Source: Hyphomicrobiales bacterium
GTDB taxonomy: Bacteria > Pseudomonadota > Alphaproteobacteria > Rhizobiales > OSC116
Direction of reading: 5' to 3'
DNA: 64,000 nt
Assembly (NCBI GenBank): GCA_013214705.1
Contig: JABSRZ010000004.1
Span: forward strand, 496,001-560,000
The notes below the pieces were generated by a model. It saw nothing but the letters and a program-made list of their open reading frames with translations, was not told the origin of the DNA and ran no database searches. Position numbers and translations under genes: made by a program. Below, in pieces: positions 37,806-45,928 of the stretch; position 1 is the first letter of the stretch, and every line of letters starts with the position of its first letter.

Positions 37806-38423
37806 GGCGATGATAAAAGCCGTGCTGCTGGTTTTAGGCGACCAGCTATAGTCTATCTCAAAGCCGGCATTTTTAAGTTTTTGTTCAAGCGCCTGTTTGC
37901 TAAGCGCCTTTAGCACTAGCCCCACCACGCGTCCAATGGGGGCAATATATTTGGCTATTTTGGTGTCATCCTCCAAACACACAGTGCTGGAAATAAACAC
38001 CCCGCCGGGTTTTAGCATCTTGTATACTTTGGCCATCACCGCATCTGTGTCTTTGACCAAATGCAACAAGCTCATGGCCATAATGGCATCAAAACTTTCA
38101 TCTTCTATTTGCAATTCATCGATGGATGACAATTTAAAAATCACGTTTTTGACATCATTATCGAGCAATTTGGCCTTTGATATTTCAATCATAGTGTCAG
38201 AGATATCGGTGGCCAAAATGTTTTTGACATAAGGCGCATGCAACAGAGCGGTGCTGCCAGTGCCTGAACCCAGCTCCAAAATTTGGCTACCCTTGGTAAA
38301 ATATTCTCGGCTTTTGGCCAATTTATGCTGGTAAGAGGTGACATCGACGATCGGATCTCGAGCGTATTTTTTGGCCAAAAAATTCCAGAAACTGGCTGGT
38401 TTTATCATGCGGTTCACTTTCAC
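37797..38423 (-). CDS. Class I SAM-dependent methyltransferase
   Basis: The 208-residue protein has the Rossmann-type methyltransferase core: motif I ILELGSGTGSTALLHA at about 62-77, an acidic motif II near DISDTMIEISKAK, FDAIMAMSLLHL (motif IV) near 107, and MLKPGGVFISSTV. The family is UbiE/type-11-like, and the substrate is unknown. It is the only minus-strand gene in the region between pgk and the ClpP-like gene, which in many relatives would carry fba. That placement suggests a local insertion or rearrangement. Confidence 0.87.
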   Translation of the reverse strand: MKVNRMIKPASFWNFLAKKYARDPIVDVTSYQHKLAKSREYFTKGSQILELGSGTGSTALLHAPYVKNILATDISDTMIEISKAKLLDNDVKNVIFKLSSIDELQIEDESFDAIMAMSLLHLVKDTDAVMAKVYKMLKPGGVFISSTVCLEDDTKIAKYIAPIGRVVGLVLKALSKQALEQKLKNAGFEIDYSWSPKTSSTAFIIAKK

Positions 38424-38602
38424 TCGGTGGTTATAGGTGTAGCCATGGGTTAGATATAGGTATATCAGGCCAATTTACCACCAACAATATTTAACAATAT
38501 TAATTATAGTTTCATAAATTATGGCCTAATGTTGCATTCAACAGATAAGCTGATTAATATCGGCGGCAGAATAATAATTTGATTCGGAAAGAAATTAGAA
38601 AT

Positions 38603-39184
38603 ATGGCACAAAACCAAGCCCCCTCCAAAAACGACAACATGTCTAAAATTGTCAGCGATAATTTACACAAAAGCCGCACAATTATGGTTGTCGGTGGCAT
38701 CGATACCGACATGGCACAATTAGTGTGCGCCAAATTATTGTCAATGGCGGTGGAGAGTGATGAGCCCATAACTATGATTGTTAATTCACCCGGTGGCCAT
38801 GTCGAATCTGGCGATATGATCCATGATATGATTAAATTTGTAACCCCGCGCGTGCGCATTGTCGGCACTGGTTATGTGGCTTCAGCTGGTGCGTTAATTT
38901 ATGTCGCTGCCGATAAGGCCGACAGATATTCATTGCCAAATACCCGCTTTTTATTGCATCAGCCAAGCGGCGGCATCGGCGGCATGGCATCTGACATTAA
39001 AATTCAGCGTGATGAAATTGTAAAAATGCGCGCTCGTTTAAACCAAATTTTTGTAGACGCCACCGGCCAAAGCATCGAGCAGATCGAAAAAGACACCGAT
39101 CGCGATTTTTGGCTTACCAACCAAGAAGCCAAAGATTATGGCTTAGTGAATAAAATCATCACCAGTATGGATGAAATTAAATAG
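38603..39184 (+). CDS. ClpP-family serine protease with intact triad (non-canonical ClpP paralogue)
   Basis: From ATG 38603 the protein is 193 residues, the size of mature ClpP. Catalytic residues are Ser94 ([10 protein letters not shown]), His119 (LLHQPSGG) and Asp168 (TDRDFWLT). The spacings of 25 and 49 are those of E. coli Ser97-His122-Asp171 in its processed numbering. The oxyanion motif is [11 protein letters not shown]. It lacks the canonical GQAASMGS around the Ser, so it is probably a second, divergent ClpP rather than the housekeeping one. An in-frame TTG at 38579 would add eight residues, but GGAAAG serves the ATG. The 3' end overlaps the next gene by 14 bp. Confidence 0.87.
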   Translation: MAQNQAPSKNDNMSKIVSDNLHKSRTIMVVGGIDTDMAQLVCAKLLSMAVESDEPITMIVNSPGGHVESGDMIHDMIKFVTPRVRIVGTGYVASAGALIYVAADKADRYSLPNTRFLLHQPSGGIGGMASDIKIQRDEIVKMRARLNQIFVDATGQSIEQIEKDTDRDFWLTNQEAKDYGLVNKIITSMDEIK

Positions 39185-39911
39185 CAAAACCATGATAGAG
39201 AGCCGATATTATTTTTCTAGCCCTGCCACTGAATTAGATGATGATGTCATTAAACACATTGTCAATATCATCGGCTCTGTCGACACCGCTGCGTTTTTGG
39301 TTAGCGCCGATTGCATCGATAATAATGACCCTGACATTCTTAAAAAATTAGTCGAAACCGTTCAAGCGCTTAACATTGCGGTGCTGATATCTGACGACGT
39401 CGCTTCGATGAATATTCTGCTGGCCGATGGCGTGCAAATTGCCTCTGAAATCAACCATTTTAAAAGCTGTCGCCAAGCGTTAGGCGACAGGTTTATCATC
39501 GGCGCTTATGTCGGCTCATCTAAACATGAAGCTATGTTATTTGGTGAGTTACATGCCGATTATGTGGCTTTTGGCCCAGATATCATTGCCACCAACTCAA
39601 CGGACTCAGCTGCCAATGATGGCGCGTCCAACCAAACTAGTAACCATGGGCAAAATCGCAACCAAGCGGTTATCAATCTGGCCATTTGGTGGCGCGAAAT
39701 GTTCGCCATCCCGGCCATTGCCTATTTAACCACCAGCGAAAAGGTCGAAAATATTAAATTTATCGATCAATTTCCAGATTTTGTCGCATTATTGCCTGAA
39801 TTTTGGGCTAATAAAACCCATGAAAACTGGCTGAAAAGCCTGAATAGCAAAAGCCTCGAGACTAAAAGCCTCGATAACCAAAACCTAACTGGCAAAAGCC
39901 CCGAAAGTTAA
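39171..39911 (+). CDS. ThiE-like (TMP synthase / TENI superfamily) protein, possibly non-catalytic
   Basis: The central region [28 protein letters not shown] followed by [30 protein letters not shown] matches the thiamine phosphate synthase barrel, where the equivalents are ADGVHLGQ and GVSTHSLEEALxAxxxGADYVGFGP. The His of HLG is Gln here and the Gly-rich phosphate loop is weak, so activity is doubtful. The C-terminus ([21 protein letters not shown]) is an imperfect five-residue repeat coded by about 15-bp DNA units. It overlaps the ClpP-like gene by 14 bp and lies 5 bp before the Sel1 gene. Confidence 0.65.
   Translation: MKLNSKTMIESRYYFSSPATELDDDVIKHIVNIIGSVDTAAFLVSADCIDNNDPDILKKLVETVQALNIAVLISDDVASMNILLADGVQIASEINHFKSCRQALGDRFIIGAYVGSSKHEAMLFGELHADYVAFGPDIIATNSTDSAANDGASNQTSNHGQNRNQAVINLAIWWREMFAIPAIAYLTTSEKVENIKFIDQFPDFVALLPEFWANKTHENWLKSLNSKSLETKSLDNQNLTGKSPES
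39833..39906. repeat. About 15-bp imperfect repeats at the 3' end of the ThiE-like gene
   Basis: AAAAGCCTCGA occurs at 39849 and 39864 (period 15), with degraded versions at 39833, 39880 and 39894. The array runs to five bases before the stop codon. Confidence 0.7.
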
Positions 39912-39916
39912 CCTGA

Positions 39917-40867
39917 ATGCAAGCATTGGCAAAAATTATACTGGTTATTTTTTGCGCTTTGCAATTCAGCTCGTTTGCCCATGCCGCCAGCCCAACCATG
40001 ACTGGCTACCGCGCGTTTGACCAAGGCTTATATAAAACCGCCATAAAGTTAGCCACCAAAGAAGCCCAAGCGGGTAGCGAAAATTCGGCCTATCTACTGG
40101 GTCAGATGTACCGCAAGGGTTTGGGCACACCGCTCGACATCGAAAAATCTCTCAGTTGGTACCGCAAAGCCGCAAAAGCTGACCACGCCGAAGCCGCGTT
40201 TATTTACGGCTATGCTTTGGCGCAGGGCGAAGGCATAGACAAAGACATTATCGAGGCCAAAACCTATTTTATCAAAGCCGCCAAAGGCGGCCATATGCTA
40301 GCGCAATATAATTTGGCGCAAATATATGCCGGTCTGGCTGGCCAACCGGCCGATTATACCAAAGCCTTTAAATGGTTTGAGCGCGCATCCGAAAAAGGCC
40401 ACGCCCAAAGCCAAATGGATCTGGCGGTGTTATACAATAGTGGCAAAGGGGTTGCCCAAAACCACACTTTAGCCGCGCGTTACATGCTAAAAGCCGCCAA
40501 AAATGGCCGCACCGACGCCATGGTGCGTTACGCCATAATGGCGTTTAACGGGGTCGGCATCGAAACCAATTTAGGCGATGCCATTTTTTGGCTTAAAAAG
40601 GCCGCCACCTTGGGCCAACCCACCGCCCAAACCCGGCTGGCACGGCTATATTATAAAGGCGTTGGCGTGCCACAAGATGCCGAAATCGCGGTGATGTTAT
40701 ACCGTTTGGCGCAAACCGCCAATGCCGAAGATAGCTGGCTAGAATTGGAGTTTAAAAAACTGCCAATCACCACTTTATCGATCGGCCAAAATCTCGCCGA
40801 TGAATGGGTCGAACGCAACGCAGCAGCAGAGGCCAAAGCTGGCACCAAAACCAGCGACAAACCTTAA
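39917..40867 (+). CDS. Secreted Sel1-like repeat protein
   Basis: A signal peptide (LAKIILVIFCALQFSSFAHA, cleavage near residue 24) is followed by about six Sel1/TPR-type repeats of 36 residues, with the family pattern AxYxLGxMYxxGxGxxxDxxxAxxWYxxAA. Examples are SAYLLGQMYRKGLGTPLDIEKSL, and ARLYYKGVGVPQDAEIAVMLYRLA near 240. These helical repeats make protein-protein interaction scaffolds in the periplasm. The client is unknown. It is probably co-transcribed with the two genes upstream and lies before efp. Confidence 0.87.
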   Translation: MQALAKIILVIFCALQFSSFAHAASPTMTGYRAFDQGLYKTAIKLATKEAQAGSENSAYLLGQMYRKGLGTPLDIEKSLSWYRKAAKADHAEAAFIYGYALAQGEGIDKDIIEAKTYFIKAAKGGHMLAQYNLAQIYAGLAGQPADYTKAFKWFERASEKGHAQSQMDLAVLYNSGKGVAQNHTLAARYMLKAAKNGRTDAMVRYAIMAFNGVGIETNLGDAIFWLKKAATLGQPTAQTRLARLYYKGVGVPQDAEIAVMLYRLAQTANAEDSWLELEFKKLPITTLSIGQNLADEWVERNAAAEAKAGTKTSDKP

Positions 40868-41046
40868 TTTAAGCGCCAGCTAGCCCAATTGTTAACAGTA
40901 ATCGGCAGTTTTTGGATATAATTGCAAAAATATAGTGCAAAATAACTCGACTGCTGTTAGTTTCGCGCTAATTTACCAGCGCCTAAGCCCCGTGGTTGCA
41001 TAATTGTGGCATGCCGCAAGTCAAATATTGAATTCGAGGATTGAAA

Positions 41047-41613
41047 ATGAAAATTAATGGCAATGAAATTCGCATAGGCAACATTATTGAATATAAAAAC
41101 GACCTTTATATTGCGGTTAAAACCCAAGCGGTAAAACCCGGCAAAGGCGGCGCATTTGCGCAGGTAGAGCTTAAAAGCATCACCACTGGCACCAAGTTAA
41201 ACGAACGTTTCAGAGCCACCGAAACCGTCGAACGGGTGCGTTTAGAACAAGATGACTACACATTTTTATATGCCGAAGGTGAAATGCTGATTTTCATGCA
41301 TGTCAAAACTTATGAGCAGATCGAACTTGAAACCGGTTTTGTCGGTGACCGAGCTAAATTTTTGCAAGATGGCATGTTGGTGGTGGTTGAGTCTTATGAA
41401 GGCAAAAATATCGGCATTAAATTGCCCGACCAAGTGACGCTTAAAGTTGCTGACACTGAGCCGGTGATTAAGGGCCAAACCGCCGCCAACAGCTTTAAAC
41501 CGGCGACGCTAGAAAATGGTGTGCGGGTTACCGTGCCACCTTTCATTAAAATAGATGAGCTGATTGTGGTCGACACCAATGAAGTCACTTATTTACGCCG
41601 CGCAGACAAATAG
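41047..41613 (+). CDS. efp: Elongation factor P
   Basis: EF-P rescues ribosomes stalled at consecutive prolines. The 188 residues cover the three beta-barrel domains. The loop [12 protein letters not shown] near 30-40 carries the lysine modified by EpmA-type enzymes. Domain 3 ends [13 protein letters not shown] 41047 is chosen because GAGGA lies seven bases upstream; an in-frame TTG two codons earlier falls in that spacer. Confidence 0.96.
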   Translation: MKINGNEIRIGNIIEYKNDLYIAVKTQAVKPGKGGAFAQVELKSITTGTKLNERFRATETVERVRLEQDDYTFLYAEGEMLIFMHVKTYEQIELETGFVGDRAKFLQDGMLVVVESYEGKNIGIKLPDQVTLKVADTEPVIKGQTAANSFKPATLENGVRVTVPPFIKIDELIVVDTNEVTYLRRADK

Positions 41614-41655
41614 ACACTATAATTCGGCTTACTCAGCCACATGAAGGAATAAGAT

Positions 41656-42438
41656 ATGGCACGTACAGCTTTATTAAACATAATGGTCAACACAGTGCGC
41701 AAAGTGGCGCGCGGCTTGGTCAGAGATTTCGGCGAAGTTGAAAATTTACAAATTTCATACAAAGGCCCGCAAGATTTTGTCACGTCATCCGACCTGCGCA
41801 TTGAAAGCAAATTAATCGAAGAGCTAAATGAGTTGCGCCCCGGTTATGGCATTTTAAGCGAAGAGGCTGGCGAAACCATTGGCACGGATAAAACCCATAG
41901 ATGGATTATCGACCCGATAGATGGCACTTTAAACTTTATGCATGCCAACCCGCATTTTTGCATTTCATTGGCGCTAGAGCGCGAAGGCAAAATACAGGCC
42001 GGGGTGATCTACAACCCCATTACCGACGAATTGTTTGAAGCCGAGGCTAACCGTGGCGCATTTTTAAACGATTATAAACTTAAAATCAGCGGCCGCAAAA
42101 AACTATCCGATACGCTCATTGCCACTGGCGATGGTGGCTTGCGTGATGATGCAGCCCTATATTACCGCCGTTTGGCCCGCGCTCAAAACCGCACCCATGG
42201 CGTAAGGTTAGCTGGCGCAGCCGCGTTAGACCTGGCCAATTTAGCTGCTGGGCGCACCGATGGTTTTTATGAGTCTGGCTTAAAAATATGGGATGTCGCA
42301 GCTGGTGTGTTGATGGTGCAAGAAGCTGGTGGCACGGTGATGGATATTGACGGCAGCGAATTTGATTATAATAACGGCCGCATTGTCGCCAGCAACCCAG
42401 AGTTAATGCCGCAAATTGTTGAAATGCTTAAAATTTGA
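41656..42438 (+). CDS. suhB: Inositol monophosphatase family protein (SuhB)
   Basis: This Mg-dependent phosphatase hydrolyses myo-inositol phosphates. The 260 residues show the metal site EEAGE near 67, WIIDPIDGTLNFMH near 82-95, and the C-terminal GLKIWDVAAGVLMVQEAGG near 210. SuhB-type proteins can also bind RNA polymerase in some bacteria. It is 42 bp downstream of efp, preceded by GAAGGA, and followed by a pair of overlapping inverted repeats. Confidence 0.93.
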   Translation: MARTALLNIMVNTVRKVARGLVRDFGEVENLQISYKGPQDFVTSSDLRIESKLIEELNELRPGYGILSEEAGETIGTDKTHRWIIDPIDGTLNFMHANPHFCISLALEREGKIQAGVIYNPITDELFEAEANRGAFLNDYKLKISGRKKLSDTLIATGDGGLRDDAALYYRRLARAQNRTHGVRLAGAAALDLANLAAGRTDGFYESGLKIWDVAAGVLMVQEAGGTVMDIDGSEFDYNNGRIVASNPELMPQIVEMLKI

Positions 42439-42469
42439 GCCATATAATGCCCACAATTTACAATTATCC

Positions 42470-42506
42470 AATGGTCAACCCCTGCAAAGGGTTGACCATT
42501 TGCAGG
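42470..42506. repeat. Two overlapping, mutually exclusive hairpins after suhB
   Basis: AATGGTCAACCC (42470-42481) pairs with GGGTTGACCATT (42489-42500), 12 perfect pairs. CCTGCAAA (42481-42488) pairs with TTTGCAGG (42499-42506), 8 perfect pairs. The second pairing uses the loop of the first. There is no T-tract, so it is not a simple terminator. Confidence 0.65.
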
Positions 42507-42614
42507 TGACATGTAAATTAAAAAGCAAGCTTATTATTGCGAAATATAACGGCCTTGCAAATAAATGTTATAGGTTGGCTGAGCTAAACTAGCCGATGGA
42601 TCGGGAAAATAAAA

Positions 42615-43685
42615 ATGAATTATGAAGCGCGCCAAATTTCCAAACCCCGCATTTTCTTACTGCGGATGTTTATATTTGTCGCTTTTGTGCTGATATCCAT
42701 AACCATTTTGTATAAAGACCTGATCGATGCCTTTGTTTCAAACCCATTTTTAAATGGCCTTATTGTATTTGTCATCCTATTTGGTGCGGCCTTTACCTTT
42801 CGGCAAATTGCCAGCCTTTACCCCGAAATCCAGTGGTTAAACAATTTACGCATTGCCGACCCGACCATTCAGTCGGGCGTGCAGCCGAAATTACTCGCGC
42901 CGATGGCCACCATGCTGGGCAACCACACCGGCGAAGTCACCTTAAACACCAATTCTATGCGCACCTTGCTAGACTCCATTGGCGCGCGGTTAGATGAAGC
43001 GCATGAAATATCGCGTTATATAACCGGGCTATTGGTATTTTTAGGCCTATTGGGTACATTTTGGGGGCTGTTGGACACACTAAACTCCATCGCCAGCACC
43101 ATTAGAGGCCTAGACGCCGGCGCAGGCGAAGCTTCTGCTGTGTTTGAAGAGCTTAAAGCCGGGCTAGAAGCGCCATTGCAAGGCATGGCCACGGCGTTTA
43201 GTTCATCATTATTTGGTTTGGCTGGCTCGTTGGTTATTGGCTTTATGGACATTCAAGCCAATCAAGCCCAAAACCGTTTTTATCTAGATTTAGAAGATTG
43301 GCTTTCCACCGTCACTGACATTAGCGATGGCTCATCCAATGAAGGCGGCGGCGCACCACAACAAATACAAAATGCACCCGAAATTAATTTTGCCATTCAA
43401 AATATTCACAAATCTATCGCCCAAATGGATGGCCGCCTCGAAGACCAGGCCTTTGCCAATCAGGCGCAAAATGAAACCCTGCATAATATATCCAGTGACG
43501 TGCAGCATATCGCCAATGAAGCCGAAAAAAATGGCAATTATGTCAATCAATTGGTCGAGAATCAAAATCAACAAGCCGCCAAAATAAGCAATTTGGCGCA
43601 ACGTATGCAGAATTTCCATCAAGAAAGTTCGCGTGACGCCGAACCGACACCGCGTGGCTATACACCCAATGATGAAAGGGATTAA
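42615..43685 (+). CDS. MotA/TolQ/ExbB-like proton-channel protein of unknown function
   Basis: Of 356 residues, helices lie at about 16-34, 42-60, 137-160 and 195-215. ITGLLVFLGLLGTFWGLLDTL resembles the second helix of TolQ in this window (FVGLFGTVFGIMNTF). GMATAFSSSLFGLAGSLVIGF resembles the third. After about residue 235 a long soluble tail contains coiled-coil segments (HKSIAQMDGRLEDQAF). It is co-directional with and 5 bp from a MotB/OmpA-like gene, so the two form a stator-type unit. Their partner and task are unknown; similar pairs occur in this neighbourhood in other alphaproteobacteria. Confidence 0.82.
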   Translation: MNYEARQISKPRIFLLRMFIFVAFVLISITILYKDLIDAFVSNPFLNGLIVFVILFGAAFTFRQIASLYPEIQWLNNLRIADPTIQSGVQPKLLAPMATMLGNHTGEVTLNTNSMRTLLDSIGARLDEAHEISRYITGLLVFLGLLGTFWGLLDTLNSIASTIRGLDAGAGEASAVFEELKAGLEAPLQGMATAFSSSLFGLAGSLVIGFMDIQANQAQNRFYLDLEDWLSTVTDISDGSSNEGGGAPQQIQNAPEINFAIQNIHKSIAQMDGRLEDQAFANQAQNETLHNISSDVQHIANEAEKNGNYVNQLVENQNQQAAKISNLAQRMQNFHQESSRDAEPTPRGYTPNDERD

Positions 43686-43690
43686 CCATT

Positions 43691-44719
43691 ATGGCTTTTT
43701 CCCGCCGTTCCTCTCGCCGAGAAAGTGTGAATTTCTGGCCCGGGTTTATTGATGCATTATCGACATTATTGCTGGTATTTATATTCTTGCTCACTGTGTT
43801 CATGTTTGCGCAGTTTTTCTTAACCCAAGAAATTTCTGGCCGCGATAGTGTGCTTGATAGGTTGCGCGGTCAGCTATCTGAGCTCACCCAAATGTTGGCG
43901 CTCGAAAAAGGCAATAGCGCCTCGCTCACCGACACCATCAGCTCACTAAGTTTAAGCTTGGCCGATGCCGAGTCTGAAAAAACCAAACTTGCTGGCCTGT
44001 TGGCCGCATATAGTGCCGAAAAAAATCAATCCGGTAGCGCCATCAACGTATTGAACGACAAATTAACCGCCGAAAGCCGGATTAAATCTGAAGCTTTGGC
44101 ACAAGTCGAATTGCTTAATTTGCAAATTGCTTCTTTGCGCCGCCAAATTGCCACGGTCAGCGCGATATTAGATGCCGCCGAGCAAAAAGACAAAAACAAC
44201 CAAGTGAAAATTGCCAATTTGGGCCAGCGGCTCAACTTGGCCTTGGCGCAAAAAGTGCAGCAATTGTCTAAATATAGGTCTAACTTTTTTGGCCGCTTAC
44301 GTGAAATTTTGGCCAAACGGTCGGATGTTAAAATTGTTGGCGATCGGTTTGTATTCCAATCCGAAGTGCTGTTTTCTAAAGGCCGGGTGGAAATTAATGA
44401 CCAAGGCAAAACCGAATTGGTAAAAATTGCCGAAGCCATTATAGAAATTTCGACCGAAATACCTGACGACATTAATTGGGTATTGCGGGTAGATGGCCAC
44501 ACCGACAGTACGCCGATTAAATCATCCAGTTTCGCCTCTAACTGGGAGCTATCCGCCGCCAGATCAATATCAGTCGTGCGCACGCTTATCGAAGCAGGCG
44601 TGCCGCCTCGCCGCCTAATGGCCGCAGGTTTTGGCGAACATCACCCCCTCGCCGAAGGCGATAGCGACGAAGCCAAAGAAATCAACCGCCGCATAGAATT
44701 AAAACTAACCGAAAAATAG
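43691..44719 (+). CDS. MotB/OmpA-like peptidoglycan-binding stator protein with long coiled coil
   Basis: The 342 residues start with a basic tail and one membrane helix, FIDALSTLLLVFIFLLTVFM (about 20-40). The Asp in FIDAL matches the proton-accepting Asp of MotB and TolR. A coiled coil follows at about 50-190 (Leu/Glu/Ala heptads, ending AQKVQQLSKYRSNFFGRLREIL). The OmpA-type domain at about 215-342 has DGHTDSTPIKSSSFASNWELSAARS and the arginine-rich REINRRIEL-type end. It should pair with the preceding channel protein. The rigid coiled coil is longer than in MotB. Confidence 0.85.
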   Translation: MAFSRRSSRRESVNFWPGFIDALSTLLLVFIFLLTVFMFAQFFLTQEISGRDSVLDRLRGQLSELTQMLALEKGNSASLTDTISSLSLSLADAESEKTKLAGLLAAYSAEKNQSGSAINVLNDKLTAESRIKSEALAQVELLNLQIASLRRQIATVSAILDAAEQKDKNNQVKIANLGQRLNLALAQKVQQLSKYRSNFFGRLREILAKRSDVKIVGDRFVFQSEVLFSKGRVEINDQGKTELVKIAEAIIEISTEIPDDINWVLRVDGHTDSTPIKSSSFASNWELSAARSISVVRTLIEAGVPPRRLMAAGFGEHHPLAEGDSDEAKEINRRIELKLTEK

Positions 44720-44806
44720 ATTTTATATTTCTTTTTAGGCTGGCACAGCTCTTAAAAAGCAACCCATCGCACAGCCAAAACGCCAGTTTATGAAGATATT
44801 GTAGGA

Positions 44807-44848
44807 GCGCGGTCATGTAGTGGGCGCATAGCCCATGAATGACCGCGC
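44807..44848. repeat. GC-rich two-tier hairpin before the paraoxonase-like gene
   Basis: GCGCGGTCAT (44807-44816) pairs with ATGACCGCGC (44839-44848), ten pairs. Inside, TGGGC and GCCCA pair across GCATA. It stands out as GC-rich against its AT-rich flanks. It lies between two convergent genes, 22 bp from the stop of the minus-strand gene, without a T-run. Confidence 0.6.
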
Positions 44849-44869
44849 GACGCCCAAGATCGAAATAAA

Positions 44870-45928
44870 CTAAAGTTTTATGCAGGAGAGAAGGCGGTTT
44901 TGGGTGATTGCGCCTATATACATTTTGTCGTTAAATTCCACCGCGCCGGAAGCACCAGAAATGCCAAATCCATTTTCCAAATGCACGACTTTTAGTTCGC
45001 CGCGTTGGCCACCTTTGGGCGGAGTGGCTCTAAACACCACGCTCGGGGCTATATCTTTAAGCCCACTTATATGAAAAAAGGTCGAAAACATTTTGGGGTG
45101 GCCGGCAATGAAAAATGAACCATCTTGGTTGCGGCTAATGTTATCAACCCCGGCATCCATATTTAGGTTACCGGTTTTGGTGAGCGCATTGGTTTGCAAA
45201 TCGCGGTCATAGAATTCTAAGGTTCGCTTAAGCATGTCGGCCACATATAATTGTTGGCCATCGGCAGATAATTCGATGCCATTGGCATATTCAAACCCAT
45301 CTGCCACCACTTGGCTTAACTTGCCATCATAATAAATAACTTCGCTATATTCCAAACCAAAAATGCCGTTAAATAAAGAGGATATGCCACTGGTGCTGCC
45401 ATCTTGAGTGGCATAAAACCGCTCACCATCAATGGCGGTGATGCTGTTTAAACCACCGGGCAAACCGCTTATGGTTTCAATATGGGTTAGTTTAGCTTGC
45501 TTGACAGCAAAAATTTCGACCACGCTTTGGGCTTTGGCGGGGTGGCTGATGGCAAATAGGCGTTTGCTGCCATCAGCTAATTTTATCAAACTCATACCAT
45601 GCGGCCTAAACTTGCCGATAAAATCACCCGACACAAGTTGAATCTGTTCATTCGCACCATTCATATCTAACACATGAATATTGCCTCTGGTGTTAAACCT
45701 AGCCGCCCCATCCTGGCGGGCAGAGGCCGATATATATAATAGACCGGTGTCATAATCGGCGACAATGTCTTCCGGCCCCCACGGGGCAGCTATTGGCTGG
45801 CATTGATATTCTGATTGCTCACCAATGGTTTGAAACTCACCTTGCTGAATGAATAGGCGCACGGTTAAAAACGAAAATAATACCAAACCTGCAAACACAT
45901 ACCACAGGTAATTTTTTCTATTGATCAT
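44870..45928 (-). CDS. Membrane-anchored paraoxonase/arylesterase-like beta-propeller protein
   Basis: A single N-terminal helix (YLWYVFAGLVLFSFLTVRLF, about 8-27) anchors a 325-residue periplasmic domain. Motifs match the paraoxonase (arylesterase) family: WGPEDIVADYDTGLLYIS, RPHGMSL, GGLNSITAI, EYANGIELSADGQQLYVAD, DNISRNQDGSFFIAGHPK, and the C-terminal IGAITQNRLLSCIKL. These propellers bind calcium and hydrolyse esters or lactones. Lactonase activity is possible but not proven. Its ATG overlaps the stop of the upstream ABC-transporter gene as ATGA, so translation is coupled. Confidence 0.8.
   Translation of the reverse strand: MINRKNYLWYVFAGLVLFSFLTVRLFIQQGEFQTIGEQSEYQCQPIAAPWGPEDIVADYDTGLLYISASARQDGAARFNTRGNIHVLDMNGANEQIQLVSGDFIGKFRPHGMSLIKLADGSKRLFAISHPAKAQSVVEIFAVKQAKLTHIETISGLPGGLNSITAIDGERFYATQDGSTSGISSLFNGIFGLEYSEVIYYDGKLSQVVADGFEYANGIELSADGQQLYVADMLKRTLEFYDRDLQTNALTKTGNLNMDAGVDNISRNQDGSFFIAGHPKMFSTFFHISGLKDIAPSVVFRATPPKGGQRGELKVVHLENGFGISGASGAVEFNDKMYIGAITQNRLLSCIKL

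Noticed and set aside
42470-42506. H-type pseudoknot after suhB
   Set aside because: With the 12-bp stem formed there are no free bases to bridge it, so the two pairings are alternatives rather than a pseudoknot.
42615-44719. Zorya-type defence system for the MotA/MotB-like pair
   Set aside because: No ZorC/D/E-like helicase or nuclease is adjacent; the neighbours are housekeeping genes.
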